A stretch of DNA of 33,240 nucleotides from Anaerolineae bacterium. GTDB taxonomy: Bacteria; Chloroflexota; Anaerolineae; Promineifilales; Promineifilaceae. The DNA lies in the NCBI GenBank assembly GCA_023384415.1, contig JAHDWJ010000043.1, forward strand, positions 1-33,240. The letters are read 5' to 3'. A program made the position numbers and the translations under genes. Under the pieces are notes generated by a model that searched no databases, was not told the origin of the DNA, and was given only the letters and a program-made list of their open reading frames with translations. Positions 21,429-29,190 of this stretch are shown here, piece after piece. The stretch's first letter is position 1; each line of letters starts with the position of its first letter.

Positions 21429-22543
21429 TAGAACGCCTCCTTTTCCCGAAACTCCCTCAGGTTGTAAATCATCACCGGAATGACGGCAATGAGCAGGATA
21501 ATGGCAATGGCCGACCCATAACCAAAGTTGCGGTTAGAAAAATATTGCCGGTAAAACTGGGTGGCGATCACTTCAGTACCATATTGTGCCCCGGTCATCA
21601 CCATGACCACGTCAAATATTTTCAGAGTGAAAATAACAATGGTTGTAGTAACCGTAATGATGGTACCCTGAATGTATGGGACCATAATACGAAAGAAAAC
21701 CTGAAATTCATTGGCCCCATCTACTCTGGATGCTTCTAAAAGTTCGGCGGGAATGCCTTTTAGCGCGGCTGAAAACAGTACCATAGCAAACCCGGTCTGG
21801 AGCCAGACAACAATGACGATGAGAAAAAGGTTATTCCAGGGTTGAACTAAGGATACCCACGCCTGTGGCTGCCCCCCCAAGGCGGTAACGACAGCATTGA
21901 GCAAACCAATCTGGGCTTCGCCAGGCGGCCGATTTTCATAGATGAATTTCCAAATAATGCCTGCGCCAACAAAGGAGATAGCCATGGGCATAAAAATTAT
22001 AGATTTGGCAATTCGTTCAAACTTGCTGCGATCGGCCAGAACCGCGATTAACAAGCCAAAGCCGACTGAAAAAGTAGTCCCTACGATCATCCAGAGCAGG
22101 TTATTGCGAAACGACTCTAGCATGCCGCGATCCCGGAAAACATCTAGGTAATTTTGTAAAAAAACAAAGGCGGTGCCGTTACGGTTCCATAAGCTGATCC
22201 AGAAGGTACGGAAAGCAGGCAAGGCCAGGTACCAGATGAGAATGGCTACGGCTGGCCCAACGAAAACAAACGGCTGCAAACGGGCCGTCCATTTATCTGG
22301 CAATTGTTCAACAATCCAGTTGGCAATCAGATAAAGCAGGCCTACCCCCCCTACTCCCCAAATAATGGCTACCAGGGCAATAATGGATTTAGGGGCATTG
22401 CTGTCACGCAAAAAGAGGAACCCCCGCCAAAGTACCACAAATGTCAAGAGAGGCACTAAAACGGAGATGAGCACCTGGCCAATGGTGCTGGTTAATAAGG
22501 TAAGAATTCGTTCTGGAGTGCTGGCCCGGCTTGTATTTTGCAT
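21428..22543 (-). CDS. Alpha-glucoside ABC transporter permease (AglF-like)
   Basis: 371 aa, MalF-type permease with about eight membrane segments, including two N-terminal helices (about 19-70). The EAA loop is clear (ELLEASRVDGANEFQ, then a Pro-Tyr about 12 residues on). With the second permease it forms the membrane channel. The open frame reaches 22603, but the upstream part covers a leader hairpin (22585-22613). ATG at 22543 has a strong GAGGAGGG eight bases upstream, so I chose it. The gene follows the binding-protein gene after 141 nt holding two hairpins, which probably lower permease expression relative to the binding protein. Like its partner it lacks the GCGGCCGC palindrome. Confidence 0.88.
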   Translation of the reverse strand: MQNTSRASTPERILTLLTSTIGQVLISVLVPLLTFVVLWRGFLFLRDSNAPKSIIALVAIIWGVGGVGLLYLIANWIVEQLPDKWTARLQPFVFVGPAVAILIWYLALPAFRTFWISLWNRNGTAFVFLQNYLDVFRDRGMLESFRNNLLWMIVGTTFSVGFGLLIAVLADRSKFERIAKSIIFMPMAISFVGAGIIWKFIYENRPPGEAQIGLLNAVVTALGGQPQAWVSLVQPWNNLFLIVIVVWLQTGFAMVLFSAALKGIPAELLEASRVDGANEFQVFFRIMVPYIQGTIITVTTTIVIFTLKIFDVVMVMTGAQYGTEVIATQFYRQYFSNRNFGYGSAIAIILLIAVIPVMIYNLREFREKEAF

Positions 22544-22584
22544 AGAACCCTCCTCTAGCCCAATTCCAAACAGGTCAATGATTA

Positions 22585-22613
22585 CCTCCCGGAGATTGGT
22601 CATCTCCGGGAGG
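22585..22613 (-). other. GC-rich hairpin in the permease leader
   Basis: CCTCCCGGAGA (22585-22595) pairs perfectly with 22603-22613 around a 7-nt loop. No U-tract follows on the - strand, so it is not a terminator. It may mark an mRNA processing or stability point between binding protein and permease. Confidence 0.6.
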
Positions 22614-22640
22614 GTTTAGATAACGGATTTTGCCACAAAA

Positions 22641-22669
22641 ATTGGTTCAAGCCTAAAGGGTGAACCAAT
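22641..22669 (-). terminator. Weak intercistronic terminator after the binding-protein gene
   Basis: ATTGGTTCA (22641-22649) pairs with TGAACCAAT (22661-22669), and on the - strand TTTTTG follows the stem. It lies 15 nt past the binding-protein stop. A leaky terminator here would give more binding protein than permease. Confidence 0.6.
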
Positions 22670-22684
22670 CTAGCCTAAACATGC

Positions 22685-24052
22685 TTATCTCGGCCAGGCG
22701 GCGTCAATTTCGCGCATGGCAGTGGGTAAATCAACTGAGCCACTTACGTAATCGGTCATTCCTTTCCAGAAAGAACCGGAGCCAACTTCACCAGGCATCA
22801 GGTCAGAAGCATCAAAACGCAAGCTGCTAGCTTGTTGAGCCAGGGCAGCGACGCCACGTTCCACATCGTCACCATACCAATCCAGATTGGTATCCCGATG
22901 GGGGGAGAGTGCCCCGCCCGCGGCTAACCACGCCCGCACGGATTCACCAGTAGAGAAATATTCCATGACGGCGCGCACTTCGGGGCGATCATTGAACATG
23001 GCCATGATGTCACCGGCGACCAGGAATGGTTTGCCGTAGGCCGGGTCAATACCAGGCAGGTAGAAGAAGTCATAATCTACTCCTGGCTGGAGCCCTTCGG
23101 GGAAGAAGCTGGTGATGAAGTTGCCTTGTTTGTGTAACCAGCATTTGGGAGGGTTGTCGAACATCGGTTTGGGGGAATCACCGAAGAAGGTTGAGACGAT
23201 ACCGGCGCGGCCGCCGTAGACGTAATCTCCGTTAAACCATAGTTCGCTCATCTTTTCGGCGGCATTGATTACCTCAGGAGAATTAAAGGGGAGTTCACCA
23301 GCGACCCATTTGTCGTAATTTTCCAGAGAGGTGGTCCGGAGCATGAACTCTTCCATCCAGTCGGTGGCTGGCCAGCCGGTTGCTGTTCCGGATTCAATGC
23401 CAATACACCAGGGAGTATCCCCATCGGCAACGATTTCATCCATTAGAGCGATCAGTTCATCCCAGGTTTGGGGGACTTGATACCCGGCAGCATCAAAGGC
23501 AGCTTTGGGGTACCAGACCAGGCTTTTGCCATTAAAGCGATGCCATACGCCCGCCATGATGGGGCCGTTGGGACCGTCCATGGTAGCCATGTCTAACCAG
23601 GATTGGTTGTAGTTGGCCTGGAGTTTATTCATATCCAGGAAGGTGCTGACATCTACGACTTTACCATCGGCAACAAAGTTGGCTAAGAGACCAGGTTGGG
23701 GGAAGTCAGCAATGTCGGGGGCGTTGCCGGCATCTACACGTACAGAGATGGTGGTCTCAAATTCTTTGGTACCGGTGTATTGAACATCAATGCCAGTAGC
23801 CGCTTCAAATTCAGCTATCGAAGCATTAAATTTGACTTCATCTTCATCGGTAAAGGGGCCGGTCATGGTAACAATGGTGCCGCGATAGGCTCCTTGCATG
23901 GCCATTTCCAACGGGGTGCCGGTTATGGTGTCGCTGTCTGTATCTGAGCTCTCACCAGTGTTACTGTTGTTGCCGCTCCCCCCGCAGGCCACTAAAATGA
24001 GGGCCAGGATCAGGAGCAGGCTGATTAGGGTAAAACGTTTGTTGGTAAACAT
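22685..24052 (-). CDS. Extracellular sugar-binding lipoprotein (AglE-like)
   Basis: 455 aa family 1 solute-binding protein. It has a lipoprotein signal (hydrophobic about 9-20, ALILVACGG, Cys23), a Ser/Asn/Asp-rich linker (about 25-45), then the two-lobed binding fold. Family hallmarks are ITVMTGPF-like strand 1 (IVTMTGPFTDEDEVKF), AGNAPDIADFPQPG, GVWHRFNGKSLVWYP and TWDEL. The length and sequence resemble AglE, the alpha-glucoside binding protein paired with AglF/AglG. It should capture sucrose or another alpha-glucoside outside the membrane. The start is ATG at 24052, with GGAGGAG about 9 nt upstream. It follows the LacI-type gene by 104 nt without an obvious promoter of its own, so it is probably read from the promoter before lacI. 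It holds one GCGGCCGC copy (23217). Confidence 0.88.
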   Translation of the reverse strand: MFTNKRFTLISLLLILALILVACGGSGNNSNTGESSDTDSDTITGTPLEMAMQGAYRGTIVTMTGPFTDEDEVKFNASIAEFEAATGIDVQYTGTKEFETTISVRVDAGNAPDIADFPQPGLLANFVADGKVVDVSTFLDMNKLQANYNQSWLDMATMDGPNGPIMAGVWHRFNGKSLVWYPKAAFDAAGYQVPQTWDELIALMDEIVADGDTPWCIGIESGTATGWPATDWMEEFMLRTTSLENYDKWVAGELPFNSPEVINAAEKMSELWFNGDYVYGGRAGIVSTFFGDSPKPMFDNPPKCWLHKQGNFITSFFPEGLQPGVDYDFFYLPGIDPAYGKPFLVAGDIMAMFNDRPEVRAVMEYFSTGESVRAWLAAGGALSPHRDTNLDWYGDDVERGVAALAQQASSLRFDASDLMPGEVGSGSFWKGMTDYVSGSVDLPTAMREIDAAWPR

Positions 24053-24070
24053 AATTTGTTCACTCCTCCA

Positions 24071-24139
24071 CTATTGGTTAGGTACAACAAAATCATTAAG
24101 GGTAAGGGATTGTTTTGGATTGATAAGCTCGTTAAGCAT
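24071..24139 (-). CDS. Possible 22-aa leader peptide between regulator and binding protein
   Basis: A tiny frame starts at ATG 24139, directly after the very strong AAAGGAGGTG, and encodes 22 residues (MLNELINPK... to a TAG at 24071). It lies between the lacI-type stop and the aglE-like start. The spacing between Shine-Dalgarno and ATG is only 2 nt, which is poor. The strong ribosome site is real; a translated leader peptide is a guess. The site might instead be a ribosome standby or mRNA-protection site. Confidence 0.25.
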   Translation of the reverse strand: MLNELINPKQSLTLNDFVVPNQ

Positions 24140-24156
24140 CACCTCCTTTTCTGAAA

Positions 24157-25176
24157 TTATCTTTGGGGTGGGGCAGTTGTCTGGCGGTTAATCAATTCGG
24201 TCGGTAAAGTCACTTTTTGTACGGCGTGGATGGGCGCAGCCAGAAGCTCTAAAAGCATGTTTGCCCCGATGACGCCAGAGTTATATAAATTTTGGCGAAT
24301 GGTGGTGAGGCCAACGTATTCGGCTAATTCGATGTCATCAAAGCCGATGACGGATAGTTGTTCTGGGACGCGCAAACCTAAATCGTTGGCCGCTTCTATG
24401 ATGCCGAGGGCCTGGGTGTCGCTGTAGGCAAAGATGGCGGTGGGTGGATCGGGCTGGCTGAGGAGGTCGTGGGTCAGTTGGCGGGCAACGCTGCGGCTGT
24501 GTAATCCTTGTTTGTGGTATTCAGGGCGGAAGGGGATAGCGGCCGCGTCTAATGCCTGCCGGTACCCCTGGTAGCGGTCGTGAATGTGGGAAAAACGGAA
24601 CGGGTTAAACGGGTTTTCCATGGCATCACTGATAAAGCCGATCTGCCGGTGGCCCAGGTCTATGAGGTGTTGGACAGCTTTTTGTCCCCCGGCTATGTTG
24701 TCTACCACGACATGGTGCATTTGGGGGTGGTAAGCGTCTATGAGGATGGTGGGAACCTGGGAACTGAGGAAACGGTTCGCGGCCGCGTCCTCGGGTGATA
24801 ACGAGAGAATCAACAGCCCATCTACCCGGTCACGGCGGGGGACATCCCGGAAACAGGCGTCACGCCGCTCCGGTGTCTCCACATTAAACAGCACCAGGTC
24901 ATAATTGGTTTGGGCGATCACTTTTTCCACACCCCGCAGACGTTCGACAAAGGCTGGGCGCGTAAAGAAAGGGGCAATGACGCCTATGGTCAGGGTTTTG
25001 CGTAAGGATAAACGACGAGCGATGACACTGGGCGAGAAATCCAGTTCGGCAATGGCGGCTAAAACTTTGCGGCGGGTAAGTTCACTAACATCAGGGCTAT
25101 CATTTAGCACTCGTGAAACAGTACCCACACCCACTCCAGCGAGTTTAGCCACATCGCGGATGGTAGAGCTGTTCAT
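24157..25176 (-). CDS. LacI-family transcriptional regulator of the sugar locus
   Basis: 339 aa. The N-terminal helix-turn-helix is classic (TIRDVAKLAGVGVGTVSRVL, about 5-24), followed by the hinge helix (SPSVIARRLSLRKT, about 48-61) and a periplasmic-binding-like effector domain (about 62-339). It probably represses the agl-like operon and itself and lets go when a sugar or sugar phosphate binds. A perfect palindromic operator (25320-25337) lies just after the predicted start of transcription, 140 bp before the gene. The start is ATG at 25176 with TAGGAG eight bases upstream. It is the first gene of the operon. Two GCGGCCGC copies. Confidence 0.9.
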   Translation of the reverse strand: MNSSTIRDVAKLAGVGVGTVSRVLNDSPDVSELTRRKVLAAIAELDFSPSVIARRLSLRKTLTIGVIAPFFTRPAFVERLRGVEKVIAQTNYDLVLFNVETPERRDACFRDVPRRDRVDGLLILSLSPEDAAANRFLSSQVPTILIDAYHPQMHHVVVDNIAGGQKAVQHLIDLGHRQIGFISDAMENPFNPFRFSHIHDRYQGYRQALDAAAIPFRPEYHKQGLHSRSVARQLTHDLLSQPDPPTAIFAYSDTQALGIIEAANDLGLRVPEQLSVIGFDDIELAEYVGLTTIRQNLYNSGVIGANMLLELLAAPIHAVQKVTLPTELINRQTTAPPQR

Positions 25177-25200
25177 TGGGTAGCTCCTACAAAACAGTGT

Positions 25201-25228
25201 TGAGGGCTAAGTGCTGAGGGCTGAGTTT
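25201..25228. repeat. Heptanucleotide tandem repeat in the lacI leader
   Basis: TGAGGGC, TAAGTGC, TGAGGGC, TGAGTTT in strict 7-bp register, in the 5' leader of the LacI-type gene. The units resemble those of the 6554-6609 tract read on the - strand (TGAGGGA, TGAGGGT). Confidence 0.6.
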
Positions 25229-25319
25229 CTACAGCTCCTCTGAGTTCCCGATATTTTCATCCATCTTTGGGGGGAACTCTTAAGAATAATTGCCCAATTC
25301 CTTAAGGTGTTAGCCACTG

Positions 25320-25337
25320 ACTGGAACCGGTTCCAGT
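25320..25337. promoter_or_regulatory. LacI-type operator
   Basis: ACTGGAACCGGTTCCAGT is a perfect 18-bp palindrome with the central CG typical of LacI-family operators. It covers about +4 to +21 of the predicted transcript, where a bound repressor would block initiation. A related imperfect element, TGGAGCCATTCCA, lies at 25392-25404 about 70 bp away centre to centre. Confidence 0.8.
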
Positions 25338-25347
25338 TAATAGACAA

Positions 25348-25376
25348 AATATACAACTTCCCCACCTGCCTGTCAA
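25348..25376 (-). promoter_or_regulatory. Promoter of the lacI-aglEFG operon
   Basis: On the - strand a consensus -35 TTGACA (25376-25371), a 17-bp spacer and -10 TATATT (25353-25348) form the best promoter in the window. Transcription would start near 25341, just ahead of the operator, leaving a leader of about 165 nt before the LacI-type gene. Confidence 0.8.
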
Positions 25377-25522
25377 GCAAATGGGCTAAAATGGAGCCAT
25401 TCCAGTTATGGCAAGAATAACAACAACGGATTGGAGGCAGGAACGGATTTTAGCGTGGACGGGCTAGAAACATCCTATCCGTTGCCGTCATCATGGGCAA
25501 ACCTCAATGGGGCAGGATGCGG
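25377..25522. other. Gap between DNA methyltransferase end and operon promoter
   Basis: No gene is seen. The part next to the promoter contains the imperfect operator-like TGGAGCCATTCCA (25392-25404), lacking one central base compared with the main operator. The rest has no obvious hairpin, so how the methyltransferase transcript ends is unclear. Confidence 0.4.
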
Positions 25523-27214
25523 TTATAGCTCCAGTTTAGCGGCCTTTAATGCCTTGCTCCAGCTGCTAAACGTATTCATGTACGTCTCAATTGAATAAGG
25601 GGTATCTTGGGCAATCTCTTCGGGGGTGGGCAATCGGTTGAGGCGAATAGCCAATTGGCGTAATTCTAGTTGGAGAGCTTTCTTGGAGACAGCGCGTTCA
25701 GGTTGTTTAATGGATGGGCGTTGTAATTTGCCTGATTCAAGGAGTTGTTGTACTTTGTGACGCATGATGGCCACATATTTAGGGTCAATGTCAATGGCCA
25801 CATAACGCCGCCCTAAACGAACGGCCGTTACAGGGGCAGAGCCAGCTCCACCAAAAGCATCCAACACGACATCACCAGGATTACTAGCCAGGCGAATGAT
25901 TCGCTCCAATAGGGTTTCTGGTAGTTGGCAAGGGTGGTAATCCCTATCGCGGCGGTGCTTAATACGATGAATGTCCCACCAAATATCGGTTAGGGGCTGT
26001 TTTTCGTCCTCTTTAGCCTGTTTTCGCTGGCGAATACAGGAAGCCCGCAAGCAGTAATGCCGGGCATCTATAGGACTGACATCGGCATAATTGAAGGTAA
26101 ATTGGGTTTGATGTTTAGTGTAAAAGAGCAAGGCATAATGGGCTGGCATAATTTTGCCTCGTGGCTCTGATAGAGCATCCCAGGCAATCCAATTTTGCCA
26201 ATGGAGGTATTGGTTAAGGAAGTCGGCATGGTGCATTCCCCACCGAGGCAAATTGAGAACGAAGAGGGAACCGGTGGGTTTTAGGATGCGTACATATTCG
26301 GCCAACCAACTGTTACACCAGGCAATGTATTGTTTTTCGGCTTGACCGTCCTCATAACTGTTGTAATCTTTGTCAAGGTTATATGGGGGATCGGCAAAGG
26401 CCAAATCTATGGATTCATCCGGATATTGGCGGAGTATTTCTAAAACATCGCCCTGGTGAATCACGTTGAACTGTTGGGTGCTGGTCAAGTCAGGGGTACG
26501 CAGATGAACCGGTGCTGCTGGAACTTTTGGGGCCATGAAAGGAAAACTGTATTGCCCTGGTGATTCGGTAATTTTTTTTAGTCGCCAGGGTAAACCTTCT
26601 TCAGGAGCTACCAGCCCAGTTATGTTATCAGGTGGCGCGGCCGCCAGTAATGTCCCTGAACTATCCCCTCCCGCTGGTTGGTAATTAACCATTTCCATAA
26701 ACAGGTTGAATAATGGCTCTGATAGCTGTGTAGAATTGTTTGCTGGGGGCAAATCTTTGAGGACATCGGAGATGGCGTAACCCCCGGGGTGCATGAGATG
26801 GGCTTTGCCACCCCAATCTTTGAGGGTGCGGCCGCAAGCCTGGCAAGTTTGATGGGGCAAGCGCGGCCGCATAATGTTAAATCGCCCTGTCCCTTTGGTA
26901 AACAAGAGGACTGCCCCATGCACCGAAGGCAACCCTGTAGTTTCTATCATCGCAGATTCAACAACAAACCAATATTTGAATGTCAGGTATTGTTCCAGGA
27001 AAACTCCTAGCGTTGGTAAACTTCCAGGCCATCCTTGAACAAGCAAAATCCCATCTGTTTTTAGAATACGAATGCTTTCACGGAGATACGCTTTCAATGA
27101 AGGTAAATCCGACTCCAGGGCACCAGTGACAAGCAGTACAAAATTATGTGATGCTGTTGGTTGATTGCGTAAATCTTCTAATAAATTTTTTCTAACAAGG
27201 TAACAAATATTCAT
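25523..27214 (-). CDS. Tandem DNA methyltransferase with degenerate N-terminal half
   Basis: 563 aa. The active module (about 249-490) has the catalytic ADPPYNL motif (D275-Y278), the SAM-binding DAFGGAGS motif (about 452-459) and a final IDIDPKY strand: a type II-like N6-adenine or N4-cytosine methylase. Residues 1-176 align with this module segment by segment (NLLEDLRNQP with DVLEILRQYP; SIRILKTDGILLV with YVRILKPTGSLFV; AVLLFTKG with ALLFYTKH), but DPPY is replaced by VTG, so this half is inactive. It keeps CQACGRTLKDWGGK, perhaps a zinc site. The C-terminus (about 515-563) looks like a DNA-binding HNH_repeat (LPTPEEIAQ...PYSIETYMNTFSSWSKAL). No restriction enzyme gene is adjacent, so it may be solitary. 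It has its own promoter at 27256-27284. Confidence 0.85.
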   Translation of the reverse strand: MNICYLVRKNLLEDLRNQPTASHNFVLLVTGALESDLPSLKAYLRESIRILKTDGILLVQGWPGSLPTLGVFLEQYLTFKYWFVVESAMIETTGLPSVHGAVLLFTKGTGRFNIMRPRLPHQTCQACGRTLKDWGGKAHLMHPGGYAISDVLKDLPPANNSTQLSEPLFNLFMEMVNYQPAGGDSSGTLLAAAPPDNITGLVAPEEGLPWRLKKITESPGQYSFPFMAPKVPAAPVHLRTPDLTSTQQFNVIHQGDVLEILRQYPDESIDLAFADPPYNLDKDYNSYEDGQAEKQYIAWCNSWLAEYVRILKPTGSLFVLNLPRWGMHHADFLNQYLHWQNWIAWDALSEPRGKIMPAHYALLFYTKHQTQFTFNYADVSPIDARHYCLRASCIRQRKQAKEDEKQPLTDIWWDIHRIKHRRDRDYHPCQLPETLLERIIRLASNPGDVVLDAFGGAGSAPVTAVRLGRRYVAIDIDPKYVAIMRHKVQQLLESGKLQRPSIKQPERAVSKKALQLELRQLAIRLNRLPTPEEIAQDTPYSIETYMNTFSSWSKALKAAKLEL

Positions 27215-27255
27215 TTTTGGCCCGATTCAGTAAAACGATACCAATGGTACTGATT

Positions 27256-27284
27256 ATTTTAACGCCTACATTTTGATTATCCAA
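27256..27284 (-). promoter_or_regulatory. Promoter of the DNA methyltransferase gene
   Basis: On the - strand -35 TTGGAT (27284-27279), a 17-bp spacer and -10 TAAAAT (27261-27256). The leader to the ATG at 27214 would be about 35 nt and has no strong Shine-Dalgarno sequence. Confidence 0.55.
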
Positions 27285-27344
27285 TAACCCTTTAATAAGC
27301 CCAAAACCAGGAGACTCAGGTTTTCCGCTTCTGGATGCTGGGGG

Positions 27345-28124
27345 CTATTTGGCTAAGGTGGCAAGGGCGTAAACTGTGTGGGCGCGGCCGCGACTCCAGC
27401 GCCGGCCAAAATAAGGTTCGAGCCGGGCATATAACTCCAACAACCAGATACTCAACTGATTAAACAAACCGGCGGCGGCCTGTTCACGCTGATCAGGGGA
27501 GCGGCTGACCCCGGGCGGAAAGGGGGGGATATCCAGATAACCAACCCGCACCTGAGACTCATGGGCCATCAGAGCAATGGTGTGCATGTCATCCAGATAT
27601 AAACCGGGAAGATGGCTGTACAGTTGATGGGCTGGGTTATCAGCATTTGGAGCAAATAAGCCAATGGCTTTAGTCCGTTGGCACAAAGTGTGCCAAAAAC
27701 GAGGCACCCACTCTGAGGGAATGCGCTGTAAAAGCTCCGCCGAGAGAGCCAGGTCGAAGGTTTGTTGCAGTTCAGGCAGATGAATGAGGTCGGTGACGGG
27801 CAGGTAGGTGGGGGTGAGGTTGTGGAAGTAGCCCTGGTGCTGCGCGGCCGCAACCAGCCGTTGGCATTTGGCTAATCGGTGCGGCCGCTCATCTACGATC
27901 ACCAATTCGGCTGTCCACTCCTGGGCCAGCAAGAAGAAATCAAAGGCAAAGCCATGTTTCTCAGGCAAACCGGCAATGAGCAGCCGTTGAGGGTACGGCC
28001 GTGCCCGGTACCAATTCAGCAAAAGCCGCCGTCGCACAAAATATTCGTAAGCCATACCCAACCCTTCCCCTTCAATCAGGGTTAGCGTATGCAGTAGTTG
28101 TAAAGCCGTGGGGGGAAATAACAT
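27345..28124 (-). CDS. SAM-dependent methyltransferase-like protein
   Basis: 259 aa. The central part has a class I methyltransferase layout: a strand-and-loop at RLLIAGLPEKHGFAFDF (about 47-63), an acidic strand end LVIVDERPHRLAKCQRL (about 74-90), and a FDLALSAELLQRIP segment (about 124-137) like the motif after strand 4. Motif I lacks the usual Gly-x-Gly, so SAM binding is uncertain. The substrate is unknown; small molecules or lipids are possible. The ATG at 28124 lacks a clear ribosome-binding site. It shares its strand with the PfkB kinase gene 57 nt upstream and may be co-transcribed. Three GCGGCCGC copies. Confidence 0.65.
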   Translation of the reverse strand: MLFPPTALQLLHTLTLIEGEGLGMAYEYFVRRRLLLNWYRARPYPQRLLIAGLPEKHGFAFDFFLLAQEWTAELVIVDERPHRLAKCQRLVAAAQHQGYFHNLTPTYLPVTDLIHLPELQQTFDLALSAELLQRIPSEWVPRFWHTLCQRTKAIGLFAPNADNPAHQLYSHLPGLYLDDMHTIALMAHESQVRVGYLDIPPFPPGVSRSPDQREQAAAGLFNQLSIWLLELYARLEPYFGRRWSRGRAHTVYALATLAK

Positions 28125-28128
28125 ACTT

Positions 28129-28167
28129 GATAGGATGGATGACGAAGGACAGAGGCTGTTCTCTGTC
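28129..28167. repeat. Heptamer-like tract and small hairpin
   Basis: ATAGGAT, GGATGAC, GAAGGAC in near 7-bp register are followed by a hairpin, GACAGAG (28148-28154) with CTCTGTC (28161-28167), in the gap between the kinase and the methyltransferase-like gene. Weak evidence for either function. Confidence 0.3.
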
Positions 28168-28181
28168 TTCCACCCTTTTCC

Positions 28182-29111
28182 TCATACCGTTAAATGGTCG
28201 TACAACATATCCAGACTGAGATCTGGAACAACGGTCTCTTCTGTTTGTAAAGTAAGGCCGGCCGCGGCTGCGCCTAATCGCACGGCTTCTATACTCTCTA
28301 AACCATTCAACAAGGCATACATGATGGCGGCGGTGATGGCATCCCCAGTGCCCGTACTATCTACCATCTGGTTATAGCGGGGGGGAACATACCCACTCTC
28401 CATTGGGGTCGCATACGCCAGGCCAAAATCAGATAAGGTGACAACAGCATTTTGCACCCCAGAGGCCACTAACTGACGGGCTACCTGTAAACTGTTATCC
28501 GGATCAAACCCAACAAACTCAACGCCACAGATCGCGGCCGCTTCCACCTCATTGGGGGCCAGTAAATGAAGCAGTGAAAGATACGGGCATAACTTATAAG
28601 CCAGCCGGGCAGAAGACGGGTCCGCACAGATGGGGACCTGATACTGCTTCGCCAGCCGCATCGCCATTGCCAGAGCTTCCTCACTCAGGCTGCCATCCAC
28701 CATCACCATCGCGGCATCCCGAAACAGACGGCGATGCTGGTATAGATATTGTGACGTGATTTGGGTCATCACTGAGGTATCATCCAGGGCCACAGAAAGG
28801 GAGCCATCGGGGTTGAGCAAAGCAATATAGGCTCCAGAACGGTAACTGGGCACAGTGAGACAATAATCAATGTTTACCCCGGCTTCTCCGGTAGCTTCCA
28901 GAAGGGATCGCCCCATCCGGTCTGAGCCAACCGCTGAGATGAGGACAACATCACTCCCCAGGCGACCCAGATTTTCAGCCACATTGCGGGCGGTGCCCCC
29001 CCGTGATTGGCGAATAAGACCAGGGTTAGAGGTATTCGGTTCCAGGCCGGCCGACGGCTTTCCTTTGGTATCCATTAAGGATGCCCCAATGACCAGACAG
29101 TGCTCATTCAT
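28182..29111 (-). CDS. PfkB-family carbohydrate/nucleoside kinase, possibly pseudouridine kinase
   Basis: 309 aa, normal length for the ribokinase/PfkB fold. The first signature is SRGGTARNVAENLGRLG (about 36-52) and the second is DSTGTGDAITAAIM (about 253-266), with the catalytic Asp in TGTGD. The GGxARNVAENLxRLG form is most typical of pseudouridine kinase (PsuK/YeiC), although fructose or ribose kinases share the fold. Its partner in pseudouridine breakdown (PsuG glycosidase) is not in the window, so the substrate remains open. The start is ATG at 29111 with a GGGGGA ribosome site 7 nt upstream. One GCGGCCGC copy. Confidence 0.8.
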   Translation of the reverse strand: MNEHCLVIGASLMDTKGKPSAGLEPNTSNPGLIRQSRGGTARNVAENLGRLGSDVVLISAVGSDRMGRSLLEATGEAGVNIDYCLTVPSYRSGAYIALLNPDGSLSVALDDTSVMTQITSQYLYQHRRLFRDAAMVMVDGSLSEEALAMAMRLAKQYQVPICADPSSARLAYKLCPYLSLLHLLAPNEVEAAAICGVEFVGFDPDNSLQVARQLVASGVQNAVVTLSDFGLAYATPMESGYVPPRYNQMVDSTGTGDAITAAIMYALLNGLESIEAVRLGAAAAGLTLQTEETVVPDLSLDMLYDHLTV

Positions 29112-29190
29112 AATAATCCCCCTGGCATAATCTACATTACTTATGATTGCAGATTTACAATTGACACCACAATGGATGAAGTCTCAACGC

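Noticed and set aside
22544..22603. Upstream start for the first permease at 22603
   Set aside because: The extension is encoded by a leader hairpin and the Shine-Dalgarno sequence itself. ATG 22543 has GAGGAGGG at good spacing.
25523..27214. Idea that this methyltransferase modifies the GCGGCCGC palindrome
   Set aside because: Its DPPY motif is most typical of adenine-N6 methylases and the palindrome contains no adenine. An N4-cytosine activity cannot be excluded, but nothing in the sequence links the two.
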